Source: Flavobacterium eburneipallidum (GTDB lineage Bacteria > Bacteroidota > Bacteroidia > Flavobacteriales > Flavobacteriaceae). Taken from it: 64,000 bases of DNA. Positions 53,805-62,942 of the stretch are shown piece after piece. The stretch is taken from positions 620,001 to 684,000 of the forward strand of contig NZ_CP114291.2 of NCBI RefSeq assembly GCF_027111355.2, written 5' to 3'. The notes beneath the pieces were generated by a model. That model searched no databases. It had not been told where the DNA came from and worked only from the letters and a program-made list of their open reading frames with translations. Position 1 is the first letter of the stretch. Each line of letters starts with the position of its first letter. A program made the translations under genes and the position numbers.

Positions 53805-54104
53805 ATGAAAAAGTCAATTTTTACTATCGGATTGTTGTCATTAGTAATGATATTAACTTCATTTACTACTCCAGAAGTAACAACTCTTAATGGTTCAGGA
53901 AATACAAGTGTTGGAGGAAACGTAAGATTACAAGGTTCAGGAAATACAAGTGTTGGAGGTAACGTAAGATTAGATGGTTCAGGAAACACAAGTGTTGGAG
54001 GTAATGTAAGATTAGATGGTTCAGGAAATACAAGTGTTGGAGGAAATGTAAGATTACAAGGTTCAGGAAACACAAGTGTTGGAAGAAACGTGAGATTAGA
54101 TTAA
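53805..54104 (+). CDS. Secreted 5 x 14-residue repeat protein (GSGNTSVGGNVRL)
   Basis: 99 residues: a signal-like hydrophobic N-terminus (MKKSIFTIGLLSLVMILTSFT) and then five tandem copies of GSGNTSVGGNVRL-Q/D running exactly to the stop codon. Copy 5 has one Gly-to-Arg change (VGRNVRL). The repeat period of 14 and the NTSV/GGNV pattern suggest a beta-solenoid or beta-roll that polymerises or self-associates (inference). No family was recognised. It has its own terminator and lies between the LytTR regulator and the TPR kinase, which suggests regulated expression of a surface-matrix component. Confidence 0.85.
   Translation: MKKSIFTIGLLSLVMILTSFTTPEVTTLNGSGNTSVGGNVRLQGSGNTSVGGNVRLDGSGNTSVGGNVRLDGSGNTSVGGNVRLQGSGNTSVGRNVRLD
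53892..54101 (+). repeat. Five tandem 42-bp coding repeats
   Basis: Units start at 53892, 53934, 53976, 54018 and 54060, each exactly 42 bp with only a few silent or conservative changes. High DNA-level identity indicates recent expansion, so slipped-strand copy-number variation is likely. Confidence 0.95.
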
Positions 54105-54130
54105 ATTTAATTATTATTTTAAATAATATT

Positions 54131-54159
54131 AGGCTGTCAATATTTTGACAGCCTTTTTT
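54131..54159 (+). terminator. Terminator of the repeat-protein gene
   Basis: AGGCTGTCAA TATT TTGACAGCCT followed by T5. It separates the repeat gene from the downstream kinase. Confidence 0.9.
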
Positions 54160-54208
54160 ATGTTAGTGGTTTTATTTTACTATTTTTGATGAAATTCAAA
54201 AGATAGTA

Positions 54209-56233
54209 TTGAAACCCTATTATTATATAGCTGTTCTACTGATTGTTTTTTTTGCATGTACAAAAAATAATTCAGTAAATAAAATGTCTTCCTCTTCGGA
54301 AGATAGTTTGTCTATATATATGACAAAGGCTAATGATTTTAGTTCAAATACCAAAAAAAGAAAAGAATATACAGAAAAATCGTTTGATATTGTAATGAAT
54401 CAATCAGATGATTCGTTACAAAGAGCTAATTTGTTTCGAATCGCCAATAGGTATTACAATTTGAATGATTGGACAAATTATCGAAAAATTGCATTAATTG
54501 TTTTAGAAAAAGCAGAGGCTAATAGTGATACATTGAGTAAAGCTAAAGCTTATTCTTATTTGGGGGATTATTATGGTTCCCAAAGAATATCTGATAGTGC
54601 CTTTTTGTATTATTATAAAGCTGAAAAACTATACTCTCAACTTGGTGATAATTATGATCTTGCTACAACAAGATTGAATAAAGCTTTACTACAATATAAT
54701 GAAAGTGATTTTTCAGGTAGTGAAAATTCAGTTTTTAAAGCTTTAAGGGTTGTTAAAGGAAAGCAATTTTATGATATTGAATATGAATCTTATAATCTTT
54801 TAGGGTCAATTTATAGTGAACTAGGAGAGCATGATAAATCATTAGAATATCATACTAAAGCATCAAATAGTGAGTATAGTAAAACATCTCCAGTAGAATT
54901 TCAATCTAGAGCTACTTCTTTAAATAATGTAGGTTTTGTTTATCAAAATTTGAATCAACATAAAAAGGCTATACCCTATTTTGAAGAAGGACTCAAACAA
55001 AAGAAAGATTTAATTCTGTATAAAATATCATTATATGCGATGTTGTTGGATAATTTAGGTTATTCTAGACTAAAAATTAAAGAAGACAAAGGTTTGCCTG
55101 AACTGTTTTATGAATCTCTAAAGATTAAAGACAGTTTGCAATTAACGTCAAGTATGATTACCACAAAGATTCATTTATCTGAATATTTTGCTTATAAAAA
55201 AGATACAGTAAGAGCTACGCATTATTCAAAAGAAGCTTTGGCTACAGCTCGGAAGTCAAGGAATTCAAGAAATATATTGTTGCTTCTAAAACAATTAGCT
55301 TTGATAGAGCCAAATAAAGCCGCCATTTACAACAAAGAATACATTCGTCTTAACGACAGTTTGCAAAAAGCAGATCGGAATATTGCTGAAAAATTCTCTC
55401 GCATAGAATATGAAACCGATGAGATCAAACAAGAAAATACAGACTTAACAGCCAAAAACAGGAATTTAGTTTATATTTTTGGCTCTGTTTTGATACTTGG
55501 TATGTTTATGTATATCATCAAAGCGCAAAAATCCAAAAATAGAGAATTATTATTCAAGCAAGAACAACAAAAAGCCAACGAGGAAATTTATAACTTAATG
55601 ATTTCTCAACAAATTGATGTTGAGTCAATTAGGGTTAAAGAGAAAAAGCGTGTTGCACAAGAATTGCATGATGGTGTCCTCGGAAGAATGTTTGGTGTGA
55701 GAATGAATCTGGATAGTTTGAATAAAATAAACGACGAAAGTGCTTCTGTTCAGAGAAATAGTTATTTAACAGAATTAAAAAATATAGAACAAGATATTCG
55801 TGAAATTTCACATGATTTGAATAGGGAAAAATCAGAATTAATTAATAACTTCGTTGCTATCGTAGAAAATTTGTTTGAAGATCAAAAAAAGACCTTTCCT
55901 GTTAAATTGATTTCCAGTATTGATTCTACTATAAAATGGGACAAAATAAGCAATGCTACTAAGATTAATTTGTACAGAATTATTCAAGAATCGCTACAGA
56001 ATTGTAACAAATATGCCAAAGCCAAGAACGTTAAAATAGAATTCAAAAAAGGGGTTGAAGACAACATACTTTTAGAGATAAGTGATGACGGAATTGGGTT
56101 TAATTTAAACAAAGGAAAGAAAGGAATTGGCATACAAAATATGATTTCTAGAATCAAAGAATGCCAAGGAACATTTGACATAAAATCAAAAAAAGGAGAA
56201 GGAACCTCAATTGTGGTTTCTGTCCCAACCTAA
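54209..56233 (+). CDS. TPR-domain lipoprotein sensor histidine kinase (HisKA_3), TTG start
   Basis: 674 residues from a TTG start; there is no ATG upstream in frame. Lipoprotein signal with Cys17 (VFFAC). An extracytoplasmic TPR-like solenoid about 60-380 (KAYSYLGDYYGSQRISDSAFLYYYKAEKLY; NNVGFVYQNLNQHKKAIPYFEEGLK), one TM helix about 419-437, then HisKA_3 with phosphoacceptor His487 (RVAQELHDGVLG) and a HATPase domain (NLYRIIQESLQNCNKYAKAKN, DDGIGF, GIGIQNMISRIKE). It senses a periplasmic protein or peptide (inference). Its regulator gene follows 12 nt downstream. Confidence 0.93.
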   Translation: MKPYYYIAVLLIVFFACTKNNSVNKMSSSSEDSLSIYMTKANDFSSNTKKRKEYTEKSFDIVMNQSDDSLQRANLFRIANRYYNLNDWTNYRKIALIVLEKAEANSDTLSKAKAYSYLGDYYGSQRISDSAFLYYYKAEKLYSQLGDNYDLATTRLNKALLQYNESDFSGSENSVFKALRVVKGKQFYDIEYESYNLLGSIYSELGEHDKSLEYHTKASNSEYSKTSPVEFQSRATSLNNVGFVYQNLNQHKKAIPYFEEGLKQKKDLILYKISLYAMLLDNLGYSRLKIKEDKGLPELFYESLKIKDSLQLTSSMITTKIHLSEYFAYKKDTVRATHYSKEALATARKSRNSRNILLLLKQLALIEPNKAAIYNKEYIRLNDSLQKADRNIAEKFSRIEYETDEIKQENTDLTAKNRNLVYIFGSVLILGMFMYIIKAQKSKNRELLFKQEQQKANEEIYNLMISQQIDVESIRVKEKKRVAQELHDGVLGRMFGVRMNLDSLNKINDESASVQRNSYLTELKNIEQDIREISHDLNREKSELINNFVAIVENLFEDQKKTFPVKLISSIDSTIKWDKISNATKINLYRIIQESLQNCNKYAKAKNVKIEFKKGVEDNILLEISDDGIGFNLNKGKKGIGIQNMISRIKECQGTFDIKSKKGEGTSIVVSVPT

Positions 56234-56245
56234 AAATAAGAAATA

Positions 56246-56938
56246 ATGAATGAGTCTATTGATACAGCATTAATTAAAAAAAACATATTAATTATTGATG
56301 ACCATCCCTTTATAATTGAAGGTTATAAAAACGGCATTACGAGGTATAAACCCACTCAATATGAGTATTCTATCTCGCAAGCTGTGGATTGTAAATCTGG
56401 CTATGAACTTATTACTAATCCCAATACAGTGGCTTTTGATATCGCTTTTTTAGATATAAGTATGCCAACTTATGAAGAAAAAGGACTCCGATCAGGCGAA
56501 GATTTGGCTAGATTATTGAAAGAATACATGCCCAATTGCCAAATTATTTTACTCACAATGTACACCGAAGAGTTAAAAATAAAAAATATCATTGACACTA
56601 TAAATCCTAGTGGATTAGTAATAAAAAATGATCTAACATTTGAAGAACTTCTTTTTGGATTTGATAAAGTAATCAATAATGAAATTTATTACAGTCAATC
56701 CATTCAAAAAATGCTAGATTTAGCACAGCAGGAAACCATAGAAATTGATGTTTTCGATAAGCAGATTCTTTTTCATATATCCAAAGGAACCAGAACGATA
56801 GATATTCCGCAATATGTACCCATATCGCTCGAGGCTATCGAGAAAAGAAAACTAAACCTAAAAAAAATATTAAACGTACATGATCAAACGGATACTGAAT
56901 TAGTACGAGAAGCTAAAAATAAAGGCTTACTTTTTTAA
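56246..56938 (+). CDS. Response regulator with degenerate LuxR-like output domain
   Basis: 230 residues. Receiver with Asp18/Asp19 (IIDDHPF), phosphoacceptor Asp70 (IAFLDISMP) and Lys in VIKNDL. The C-terminal third (VFDKQILFHISKGTRTIDIPQYVPISLEAIEKRKLNLKKIL) has the spacing of a LuxR-type HTH, but many of the usual conserved residues are replaced. Cognate to the TPR kinase immediately upstream. Target promoters are unknown. Confidence 0.9.
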   Translation: MNESIDTALIKKNILIIDDHPFIIEGYKNGITRYKPTQYEYSISQAVDCKSGYELITNPNTVAFDIAFLDISMPTYEEKGLRSGEDLARLLKEYMPNCQIILLTMYTEELKIKNIIDTINPSGLVIKNDLTFEELLFGFDKVINNEIYYSQSIQKMLDLAQQETIEIDVFDKQILFHISKGTRTIDIPQYVPISLEAIEKRKLNLKKILNVHDQTDTELVREAKNKGLLF

Positions 56939-56963
56939 TCCGTTGGCAATATTTGTTAGAAGT

Positions 56964-57000
56964 AAAACCCTGTAAATCATTAATGTTTACAGGGTTTTTT
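56964..57000 (+). terminator. Terminator of the TPR kinase/regulator unit
   Basis: AACCCTGTAAA / TTTACAGGGTT arms with a 9-nt loop, followed by T4. Confidence 0.85.
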
Positions 57001-57072
57001 GGTTTGATTATTGTTAGTTTACCATCCAGAAATTCTTTATTTTTGTGATACCTCATACACAAACCATTACCA

Positions 57073-59175
57073 ATGAAAAAAATAATATTTACACTAGTTA
57101 CAATGACTGCAATAGCATCCTACGGACAACAAAACCTAAAATACCCAATAACCCAAAAAGGAGAAACAGTAGATACTTATTTCGATACGAAAGTTAGCGA
57201 TCCCTACCGTTGGTTAGAAGATGACAAATCCGAGGCAACTGCTGCTTGGGTCAAAGCAGAAAATGAAGTGACTTATGATTATTTGTCGAAAATTCCGTTT
57301 AGAGCAGCTCTCAAAAATCGAATGCAAAAACTTTGGAATTACGAAAAAATAGAAGAGCCTTCAATAGAAGGAGATTTTACCTATTATCTTAAGAATAATG
57401 GTTTGCAAAATCAATCGGTTTTATATCGAAAAGATCGTACTGGAAAAGAAGAAATTTTCTTGGATCCGAATACTTTTTCCAAAGACGGAACAACTTCTTT
57501 GGGTGAAATCGATTTTTCGAAAGACGGTTCCATGTTGGCTTATTCTATTTCAGAAGGCGGAAGCGATTGGCGAAAAGTGGCGATTATGAATGTTCTTACC
57601 AAAAAAATTACTGAAGACACTTTGGTCGATGTCAAATTCAGCGGATTGTCTTGGCGAGGAAACGAAGGCTTTTATTACTCTAGTTACGACAAGCCCAAAG
57701 GCAGTCAATTATCCGCAAAAACCGATCAACACAAATTATATTTTCATAAGTTAGGAACGGCTCAAAAAGAAGATCAGATTATTTTTGGCGCAGACCAAAA
57801 GCGAAGATACGTAAGAGGAAGCGTTACTCAAGATGGTAGGTTTTTAATCATCACAGCAGCTAACACAACCTATGGAAACGAGTTGTATTTCAAGAATTTG
57901 ACTAAAAACAATAGCCCGATTGTTTGTGTCGTGGATCATTTCAAAAGCGATAGTGATGTTTTAGACAGTCAAGGCAATACATTATATATCAAAACCGATT
58001 GGAATGCGCCCAACAAACGCATCGTTACTGTGGATATAAAAAATCCAAAACCTGAAAATTGGAAAGACTTTATTCCTGAAACCAACAATGTTTTAACACC
58101 TACTACTGCTGCGGGTTTTATTTTTGCCAATTATATGAAAGATGCCGTTTCGTTCATCCAGCAGTATGATTATTCAGGAAAATTAATTCGTAACATTCAA
58201 CTACCAGGATTGGGTACAGCAAAAGGTTTTGCTGGTGGTAATAAGGAATCAATAGTGTATTATTCGTTTGCTAATTATACCTCGCCGCTAACCATTTATG
58301 CGCTAGAACCAAAATCAGGAAAATCAACACTGTATCAAAAACCAAAAGTAGGTTTCAATAGTGAAGATTATGTTTCCAATCAAGTTTTTTATACTTCCAA
58401 AGACGGTACCAAAATCCCGATGATGATTACCCACAAAAAAGGATTGAAACTCGATGGTAAAAATCCAACAATTCTCTATGGTTATGGCGGTTTCAATATC
58501 AGTTTGACGCCAAGTTTTAATATTACCAATGCCGTTTGGATGGAAAACGGAGGGATTTATGCCGTAGCCAATTTGCGAGGCGGAGGCGAATACGGCAAAA
58601 AATGGCATGATGCAGGAACCCAAATGCAAAAACAAAATGTGTTCGATGATTTTATCGCAGCAGCCGAATATTTGATTACCAACAACTATACTGCTTCTGA
58701 TTTTCTAGCCGTTCGTGGCGGGTCTAACGGAGGTTTGCTAGTTGGAGCTGTGATGACGCAACGTCCTGATTTGATGAAAGTCGCTTTGCCAGCCGTTGGT
58801 GTTTTGGATATGTTGCGCTACCACACCTTTACTTCAGGAGCAGGTTGGGCTTATGATTATGGAACTTCTCAAGACAGCAAGGAAATGTTTGAGTATATCA
58901 AGAAATATTCTCCTGTGCATAACGTAAAAAAAGGAATCCAATATCCAGCCACGATCGTCACCACAGGCGATCACGACGATAGAGTAGTACCCGCACACAG
59001 TTTTAAATTTGCTGCCGAATTGCAAGAAAAACAAAGTGGAACCAATCCTGTTTTGATCCGTATTGATGTCAAAGCGGGTCACGGTGCCGGAAAATCAGTA
59101 GAAGCTACCATTCAGGAAAATGCCGATATTCAGGCTTTTACTTTGTATAATATGGGATTTAAAGAATTGCCGTAG
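57073..59175 (+). CDS. Prolyl oligopeptidase (S9A)
   Basis: 700 residues, signal peptide ending ASYGQ (residue 19), so periplasmic or secreted. N-terminal beta-propeller (about 30-430) and C-terminal hydrolase domain with catalytic Ser551 (RGGSNGGLLVG), Asp635 (GDHDDRVVP) and His670 (AGHGAGK). Cleaves short proline-containing peptides after Pro. Length and motifs are standard for the family. Confidence 0.97.
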   Translation: MKKIIFTLVTMTAIASYGQQNLKYPITQKGETVDTYFDTKVSDPYRWLEDDKSEATAAWVKAENEVTYDYLSKIPFRAALKNRMQKLWNYEKIEEPSIEGDFTYYLKNNGLQNQSVLYRKDRTGKEEIFLDPNTFSKDGTTSLGEIDFSKDGSMLAYSISEGGSDWRKVAIMNVLTKKITEDTLVDVKFSGLSWRGNEGFYYSSYDKPKGSQLSAKTDQHKLYFHKLGTAQKEDQIIFGADQKRRYVRGSVTQDGRFLIITAANTTYGNELYFKNLTKNNSPIVCVVDHFKSDSDVLDSQGNTLYIKTDWNAPNKRIVTVDIKNPKPENWKDFIPETNNVLTPTTAAGFIFANYMKDAVSFIQQYDYSGKLIRNIQLPGLGTAKGFAGGNKESIVYYSFANYTSPLTIYALEPKSGKSTLYQKPKVGFNSEDYVSNQVFYTSKDGTKIPMMITHKKGLKLDGKNPTILYGYGGFNISLTPSFNITNAVWMENGGIYAVANLRGGGEYGKKWHDAGTQMQKQNVFDDFIAAAEYLITNNYTASDFLAVRGGSNGGLLVGAVMTQRPDLMKVALPAVGVLDMLRYHTFTSGAGWAYDYGTSQDSKEMFEYIKKYSPVHNVKKGIQYPATIVTTGDHDDRVVPAHSFKFAAELQEKQSGTNPVLIRIDVKAGHGAGKSVEATIQENADIQAFTLYNMGFKELP

Positions 59176-59204
59176 TTGTAGCCTAGTTTTACTTTAAATT
59201 TTAT

Positions 59205-59235
59205 AAACGTCAATCGAGAGATTGGCGTTTTTTTT
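59205..59235 (+). terminator. Terminator of the prolyl oligopeptidase gene
   Basis: AAACGTCAATC GAGA GATTGGCGTTT followed by a T run. Confidence 0.85.
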
Positions 59236-59260
59236 ATGCTAAAAATTATTTATTAATGAT

Positions 59261-59285
59261 GACAATTGTAAGCAGGTCAATTGTC
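59261..59285. promoter_or_regulatory. Candidate operator (C-box) of the XRE-Dcm operon
   Basis: GACAATTG (59261-59268) and CAATTGTC (59278-59285): perfect 8-bp inverted arms around 9 nt, 24 nt before the XRE start codon. Each arm contains the palindrome CAATTG. Position and symmetry match controller-protein operators of restriction-modification systems. Confidence 0.6.
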
Positions 59286-59309
59286 CGCACAAAACTACAT
59301 TTATAGGTT

Positions 59310-59525
59310 ATGAATCTGAAAGAAAAATTTGGACATAAAATAAAATTCTTACGAGAACAAAAAGAATACTCCATTGAGTATTTGGCAAATATTGCCAACA
59401 TCGACAGAACTTACATTTCTGATATTGAAAAAGGTAAAAGAAATGTTTCACTACTAATTATTGAAAAACTTGCGAAAGCACTTGAAGTAACTATTCAAGA
59501 CTTATTCGATTATGAAAAATCTTAA
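59310..59525 (+). CDS. XRE-family regulator (controller-like protein)
   Basis: 71-residue single-domain HTH protein (FGHKIKFLREQKEYSIEYLANIANIDRTYISDIEKGKRNVSLLIIEKLAKAL). First gene of a tightly overlapping operon; its 3' end overlaps the methyltransferase start by 14 nt. By analogy with C proteins of restriction-modification systems it probably binds the inverted repeat just upstream and sets the order of expression. Confidence 0.9.
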   Translation: MNLKEKFGHKIKFLREQKEYSIEYLANIANIDRTYISDIEKGKRNVSLLIIEKLAKALEVTIQDLFDYEKS

Positions 59526-60738
59526 CTTTATTGATTTATTTGCTGGGGCATCTGGTATGTCTGAAGGCTTTATAAAGGCAGGATTTAATCCAATATCTCA
59601 TATTGAAATGAATCCTGAAGCGTGTCTAACCATAAAAACACGAGCAGCTTATCATTATTTGAAATCAAAAAAGAAGCTTGAATTATATTATCAATATATT
59701 AAAGGAGAAATAACACAAGAAGCTTTTTATAAAGAAATTCCAAATAAAATCCTTAATTCTGTTTTGAATGTTGAAATTAATGATGATACAATCACTGGTC
59801 TTTTCGAAAAAATAAAACAATCAGGAAAGCAAATAGATTTAATTATTGGCGGACCACCTTGTCAAGCTTATTCTTTATTAAGGAGGCATCAAGATAAAAT
59901 TGAAGAAGATCCAAGAAATAAATTATACATTCAATACGGAAGATTTCTTGAAGAATTTGAACCAAAAGCATTTGTGTTCGAAAATGTTCCTGGTTTATTG
60001 AGTGCTCACAAAGGGCAACATTTTGAAAATCTTAAAATTTATTTCAAAGAACTTGGTTATGAAGTATATCCAAAAACTTTAATTGCTTCTGATTTTGGAG
60101 TTTTACAAGCCCGTAAAAGAATTATTATTGTGGGTTGGAAAAAAGAAAATGATTTTGGATTTCCAGAATTTGAAAAGATAATCCAAGAATTCAAAGTTAA
60201 TGATGCTTTTCAAGATTTGCCTAAATTAAAGCCTGGAGAAGGTTTTAAAACTACAAATTATACTCAAAGCAAAAATGAATATCTAGAGAAATTTGAATTG
60301 AGAAATGGTGTTGATTTTGTGACGCAACATATTTCAAGACCACACAATACAAGAGATTTGGCTATTTATAAAACAGCTATTGAACTTTGGAATAAAGGAA
60401 AAGAACGATTGAGATATCCAGATTTGCCCGAAGAATTAAAAACACACAAAAATGTAACCTCTTTCAATGACCGATACAAAGTAGTTGATGGACTTGGAAT
60501 ATCACATACTGTTGTAGCCCACATTGCCAAAGATGGTCATTATTATATTCATCCCGATGTAAAACAATGTCGCTCTATATCTGTTCGCGAAGCAGCAAGA
60601 TTACAATCCTTTCCAGATGATTTCTTTTTTGAAGGATCACGTTCAGCAGCATTTAAACAAATAGGTAATGCAGTTCCACCATTAATGGCTAATGCAATTG
60701 CTAAAAAAATGAAAGAATTATTATGTCAGAAATCTTAA
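59512..60738 (+). CDS. DNA (cytosine-5-)-methyltransferase
   Basis: 408 residues. C5-methyltransferase motifs: I NFIDLFAGASGMSEGF (5-20), IV GGPPCQAYSLL with catalytic Cys117, VI FENVPGL (156-162), VIII QARKRIIIVGW (199-209), IX RSISVREAARLQSFPD, X GNAVPPLMANAIAKKM. The target-recognition region lies between about 210 and 355. It overlaps the XRE gene by 14 nt and the next gene by 16 nt. It likely protects host DNA from, or marks it for, the downstream system; target sequence unknown. Confidence 0.96.
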   Translation: MKNLNFIDLFAGASGMSEGFIKAGFNPISHIEMNPEACLTIKTRAAYHYLKSKKKLELYYQYIKGEITQEAFYKEIPNKILNSVLNVEINDDTITGLFEKIKQSGKQIDLIIGGPPCQAYSLLRRHQDKIEEDPRNKLYIQYGRFLEEFEPKAFVFENVPGLLSAHKGQHFENLKIYFKELGYEVYPKTLIASDFGVLQARKRIIIVGWKKENDFGFPEFEKIIQEFKVNDAFQDLPKLKPGEGFKTTNYTQSKNEYLEKFELRNGVDFVTQHISRPHNTRDLAIYKTAIELWNKGKERLRYPDLPEELKTHKNVTSFNDRYKVVDGLGISHTVVAHIAKDGHYYIHPDVKQCRSISVREAARLQSFPDDFFFEGSRSAAFKQIGNAVPPLMANAIAKKMKELLCQKS

Positions 60739-62939
60739 AAGAAAAACATTTTAATCCAAAAGCACATATTTTAACTTTATTAGGAAATGAACTTATAAAG
60801 AGCCCAGTTATGGCTATTTATGAGCTTGTTAAAAACAGTTATGATGCTGATGCAAAAAAAGTTGATGTTAGGTTTAGAGATATAGAAAAATTAGACGAAG
60901 CAGTAATTATTATTGAAGATGACGGAATTGGAATGACTTCTGAAATAATTGAGGATGTTTGGTTAGAACCAGGCTCCGATTTTAGAAAACCAATTGATAA
61001 AATAACAGGGGAAAGACAAATTATCAAATCTCCCATATTTGAAAGAGTTCCAATGGGTGAAAAAGGAGTTGGAAGATTTGCTGTTCACAAATTAAGCAGT
61101 CAAATTTTACTTATTACAAGACCAACTTTAATAAAGTTTAAACCCAATTCAAGAGAAATAGAAAGTACTGAATTAGCAAATTACGAAATTCAACTTTATA
61201 TTGATTGGAAAGATTTTAATCAATCGAAACACTTGTCTGATGTTCCTATTAAATGGAAAATCAAAAGTGATCTTGAAAGTTTTAGATTCAAGGAAAAAGG
61301 AGGTACATATATTCGTTTAAGTGGGTTAAAGGAGACTTGGACAAAAGGAATGGCAAGAGATTTAAAAGGTCAAACACTCTCTATGTTATCACCTAAAGTA
61401 AGAGAAGTTGATTTTAAAATCAACTTAAACTTTAATAATCAATGGCTTGTTGATTTTCCATCAGTTGAAAAAATTTTAAACGAAGCTCCATTCAATATGA
61501 CAGCTTTGATAGATAAAGATTATAATTTAGATTTTGAATATGGGTTTTCTCTTAAAAATAATAATAATATTGGACAAAGAATTATAAAGAATAATCCAGA
61601 TTTTAATAAAAACATAAGAGGTTTAGTAAAGAAAGAGTTGATTAAAGTTTTAGAAAAAAAGGAACTTGAACAAGATAAAATAGATGAAGTTTTAAAAGAT
61701 TTTGACAATAAACCATTGCCATTCGGGGATTTAATTATTGAATTATATACTTTCGATTTAGACTCTTATTCAATGAGGGATTATACTGCTGATGCTGATC
61801 TTGTTAAAAAAGTTTTAAAAGAACATTCTGGAATAAAAGTTTTCAAAAATGATTTAAGAATTTACGACTATGGTAGTCCAAGTAATGATTGGCTAGGTTT
61901 GGATTTAGAGAGAATTCAAAACAAAATGTGGTTCTCAAATAACAATAGTATTGGATATGTTTTTTTAGATGCTGAAACTTCAAATAGTTTGACTGAAAAA
62001 ACAAATAGAGAAGGATTTGTTGAAAACGAAGCATATTTAAGCTTTTATATGGTTTTAAAAGCAATTTTACGTGAATTTGCTGCAACTAGGTTTTCTGATA
62101 GAACAAAATGGTTAAAACTTAATCAAAAATCTTCTTCTAATTTATTTGATTCTAAAGTAAGTGCGTTTAAAACTCTTTTAGAATCTTCCGATCTAGATAA
62201 TGAAGAAAAGAAAAAGAAATTACTTGAAGAAGCTGAAAAGTTAGAAGAAAAATATGAGGAAGATAAAAAAATATTATTAATTCCAGCAGGTGTTGGGATG
62301 ACCGCGTCTGTAGCTTTACACGAAATCGAAAAGCTTGTTCCTCGAATGGAGGAAACTATAAAATCTGAACCATTCAAAAAAGATATTATTACAGAACAAG
62401 TTGATGAGTTAAGACAATATACAGATGGAATTATATCAGTTTTAAGGAAAGGTGGAGATAAACCAATTGATATTAAAGAATCAATAAATAGAGCTTTTAA
62501 TAATTATAAATTGAAATTATTAAACAGGAATATTACTACCATAATAGAAATTGATGATAATGTTACGTTGATGAATTGTGATAAAAGATTTTTTATTACA
62601 ATGCTTATGAATATTATTGATAACAGTATTTATTGGTTAGAAACGGTTTATAAAGAAGAAAAAATAATTTTTCTAAAATGCTCGAAGATTAATGATATAG
62701 TTACAATTATTATTGCAGATAATGGCCCTGGATTTAAAGATGATATTTCGGAATTAATTCGCCCATTTTTCACAAGAAAATCAGATGGAATTGGAATTGG
62801 AATGTATTTGATTGATACTATTATGATGAAATATGGAAAATTGGATATAATTACAGGTGGAAATGAATTTTTAGAATTAGGAATTCCTGAAAAGTTTGAT
62901 GGAGCAATTGTGAAATTAGTATTTAATAAGAATCAATAA
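60723..62939 (+). CDS. Dual-ATPase protein: N-terminal Hsp90/MORC-like GHKL domain plus C-terminal histidine-kinase core
   Basis: 738 residues, two separate GHKL ATPase signatures. N-terminal domain: E34LVKNSYDADAKK (N38), EDDGIGM (65-71), GEKGVGRFA (112-120), the set seen in MutL/Hsp90/MORC proteins, followed by a middle region to about 480. A coiled coil (about 490-516) leads to a HK core: candidate phosphoacceptor His533 (VALHEIEKL), N box NIIDNSIYWL (630-639), G1 DNGPG (666-670), F box PFFTRK, G2 DGIGIG (688-693). No TM segment, so cytoplasmic. Start overlaps dcm by 16 nt. Inference: a nucleotide-driven sensor kinase that signals to the receiver protein encoded next. Confidence 0.88.
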   Translation: MSEILKEKHFNPKAHILTLLGNELIKSPVMAIYELVKNSYDADAKKVDVRFRDIEKLDEAVIIIEDDGIGMTSEIIEDVWLEPGSDFRKPIDKITGERQIIKSPIFERVPMGEKGVGRFAVHKLSSQILLITRPTLIKFKPNSREIESTELANYEIQLYIDWKDFNQSKHLSDVPIKWKIKSDLESFRFKEKGGTYIRLSGLKETWTKGMARDLKGQTLSMLSPKVREVDFKINLNFNNQWLVDFPSVEKILNEAPFNMTALIDKDYNLDFEYGFSLKNNNNIGQRIIKNNPDFNKNIRGLVKKELIKVLEKKELEQDKIDEVLKDFDNKPLPFGDLIIELYTFDLDSYSMRDYTADADLVKKVLKEHSGIKVFKNDLRIYDYGSPSNDWLGLDLERIQNKMWFSNNNSIGYVFLDAETSNSLTEKTNREGFVENEAYLSFYMVLKAILREFAATRFSDRTKWLKLNQKSSSNLFDSKVSAFKTLLESSDLDNEEKKKKLLEEAEKLEEKYEEDKKILLIPAGVGMTASVALHEIEKLVPRMEETIKSEPFKKDIITEQVDELRQYTDGIISVLRKGGDKPIDIKESINRAFNNYKLKLLNRNITTIIEIDDNVTLMNCDKRFFITMLMNIIDNSIYWLETVYKEEKIIFLKCSKINDIVTIIIADNGPGFKDDISELIRPFFTRKSDGIGIGMYLIDTIMMKYGKLDIITGGNEFLELGIPEKFDGAIVKLVFNKNQ

Positions 62940-62942
62940 GAT

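Noticed and set aside
53702..54073. 123-codon minus-strand frame with 14-residue repeats (FPEPxNLTLPPTLV)
   Set aside because: Antisense image of the tandem repeats of the real gene; repeats keep both strands open.
53892..54101. Regular 42-bp repeats as a possible CRISPR array
   Set aside because: No spacers; units are contiguous and in frame with a coding gene.
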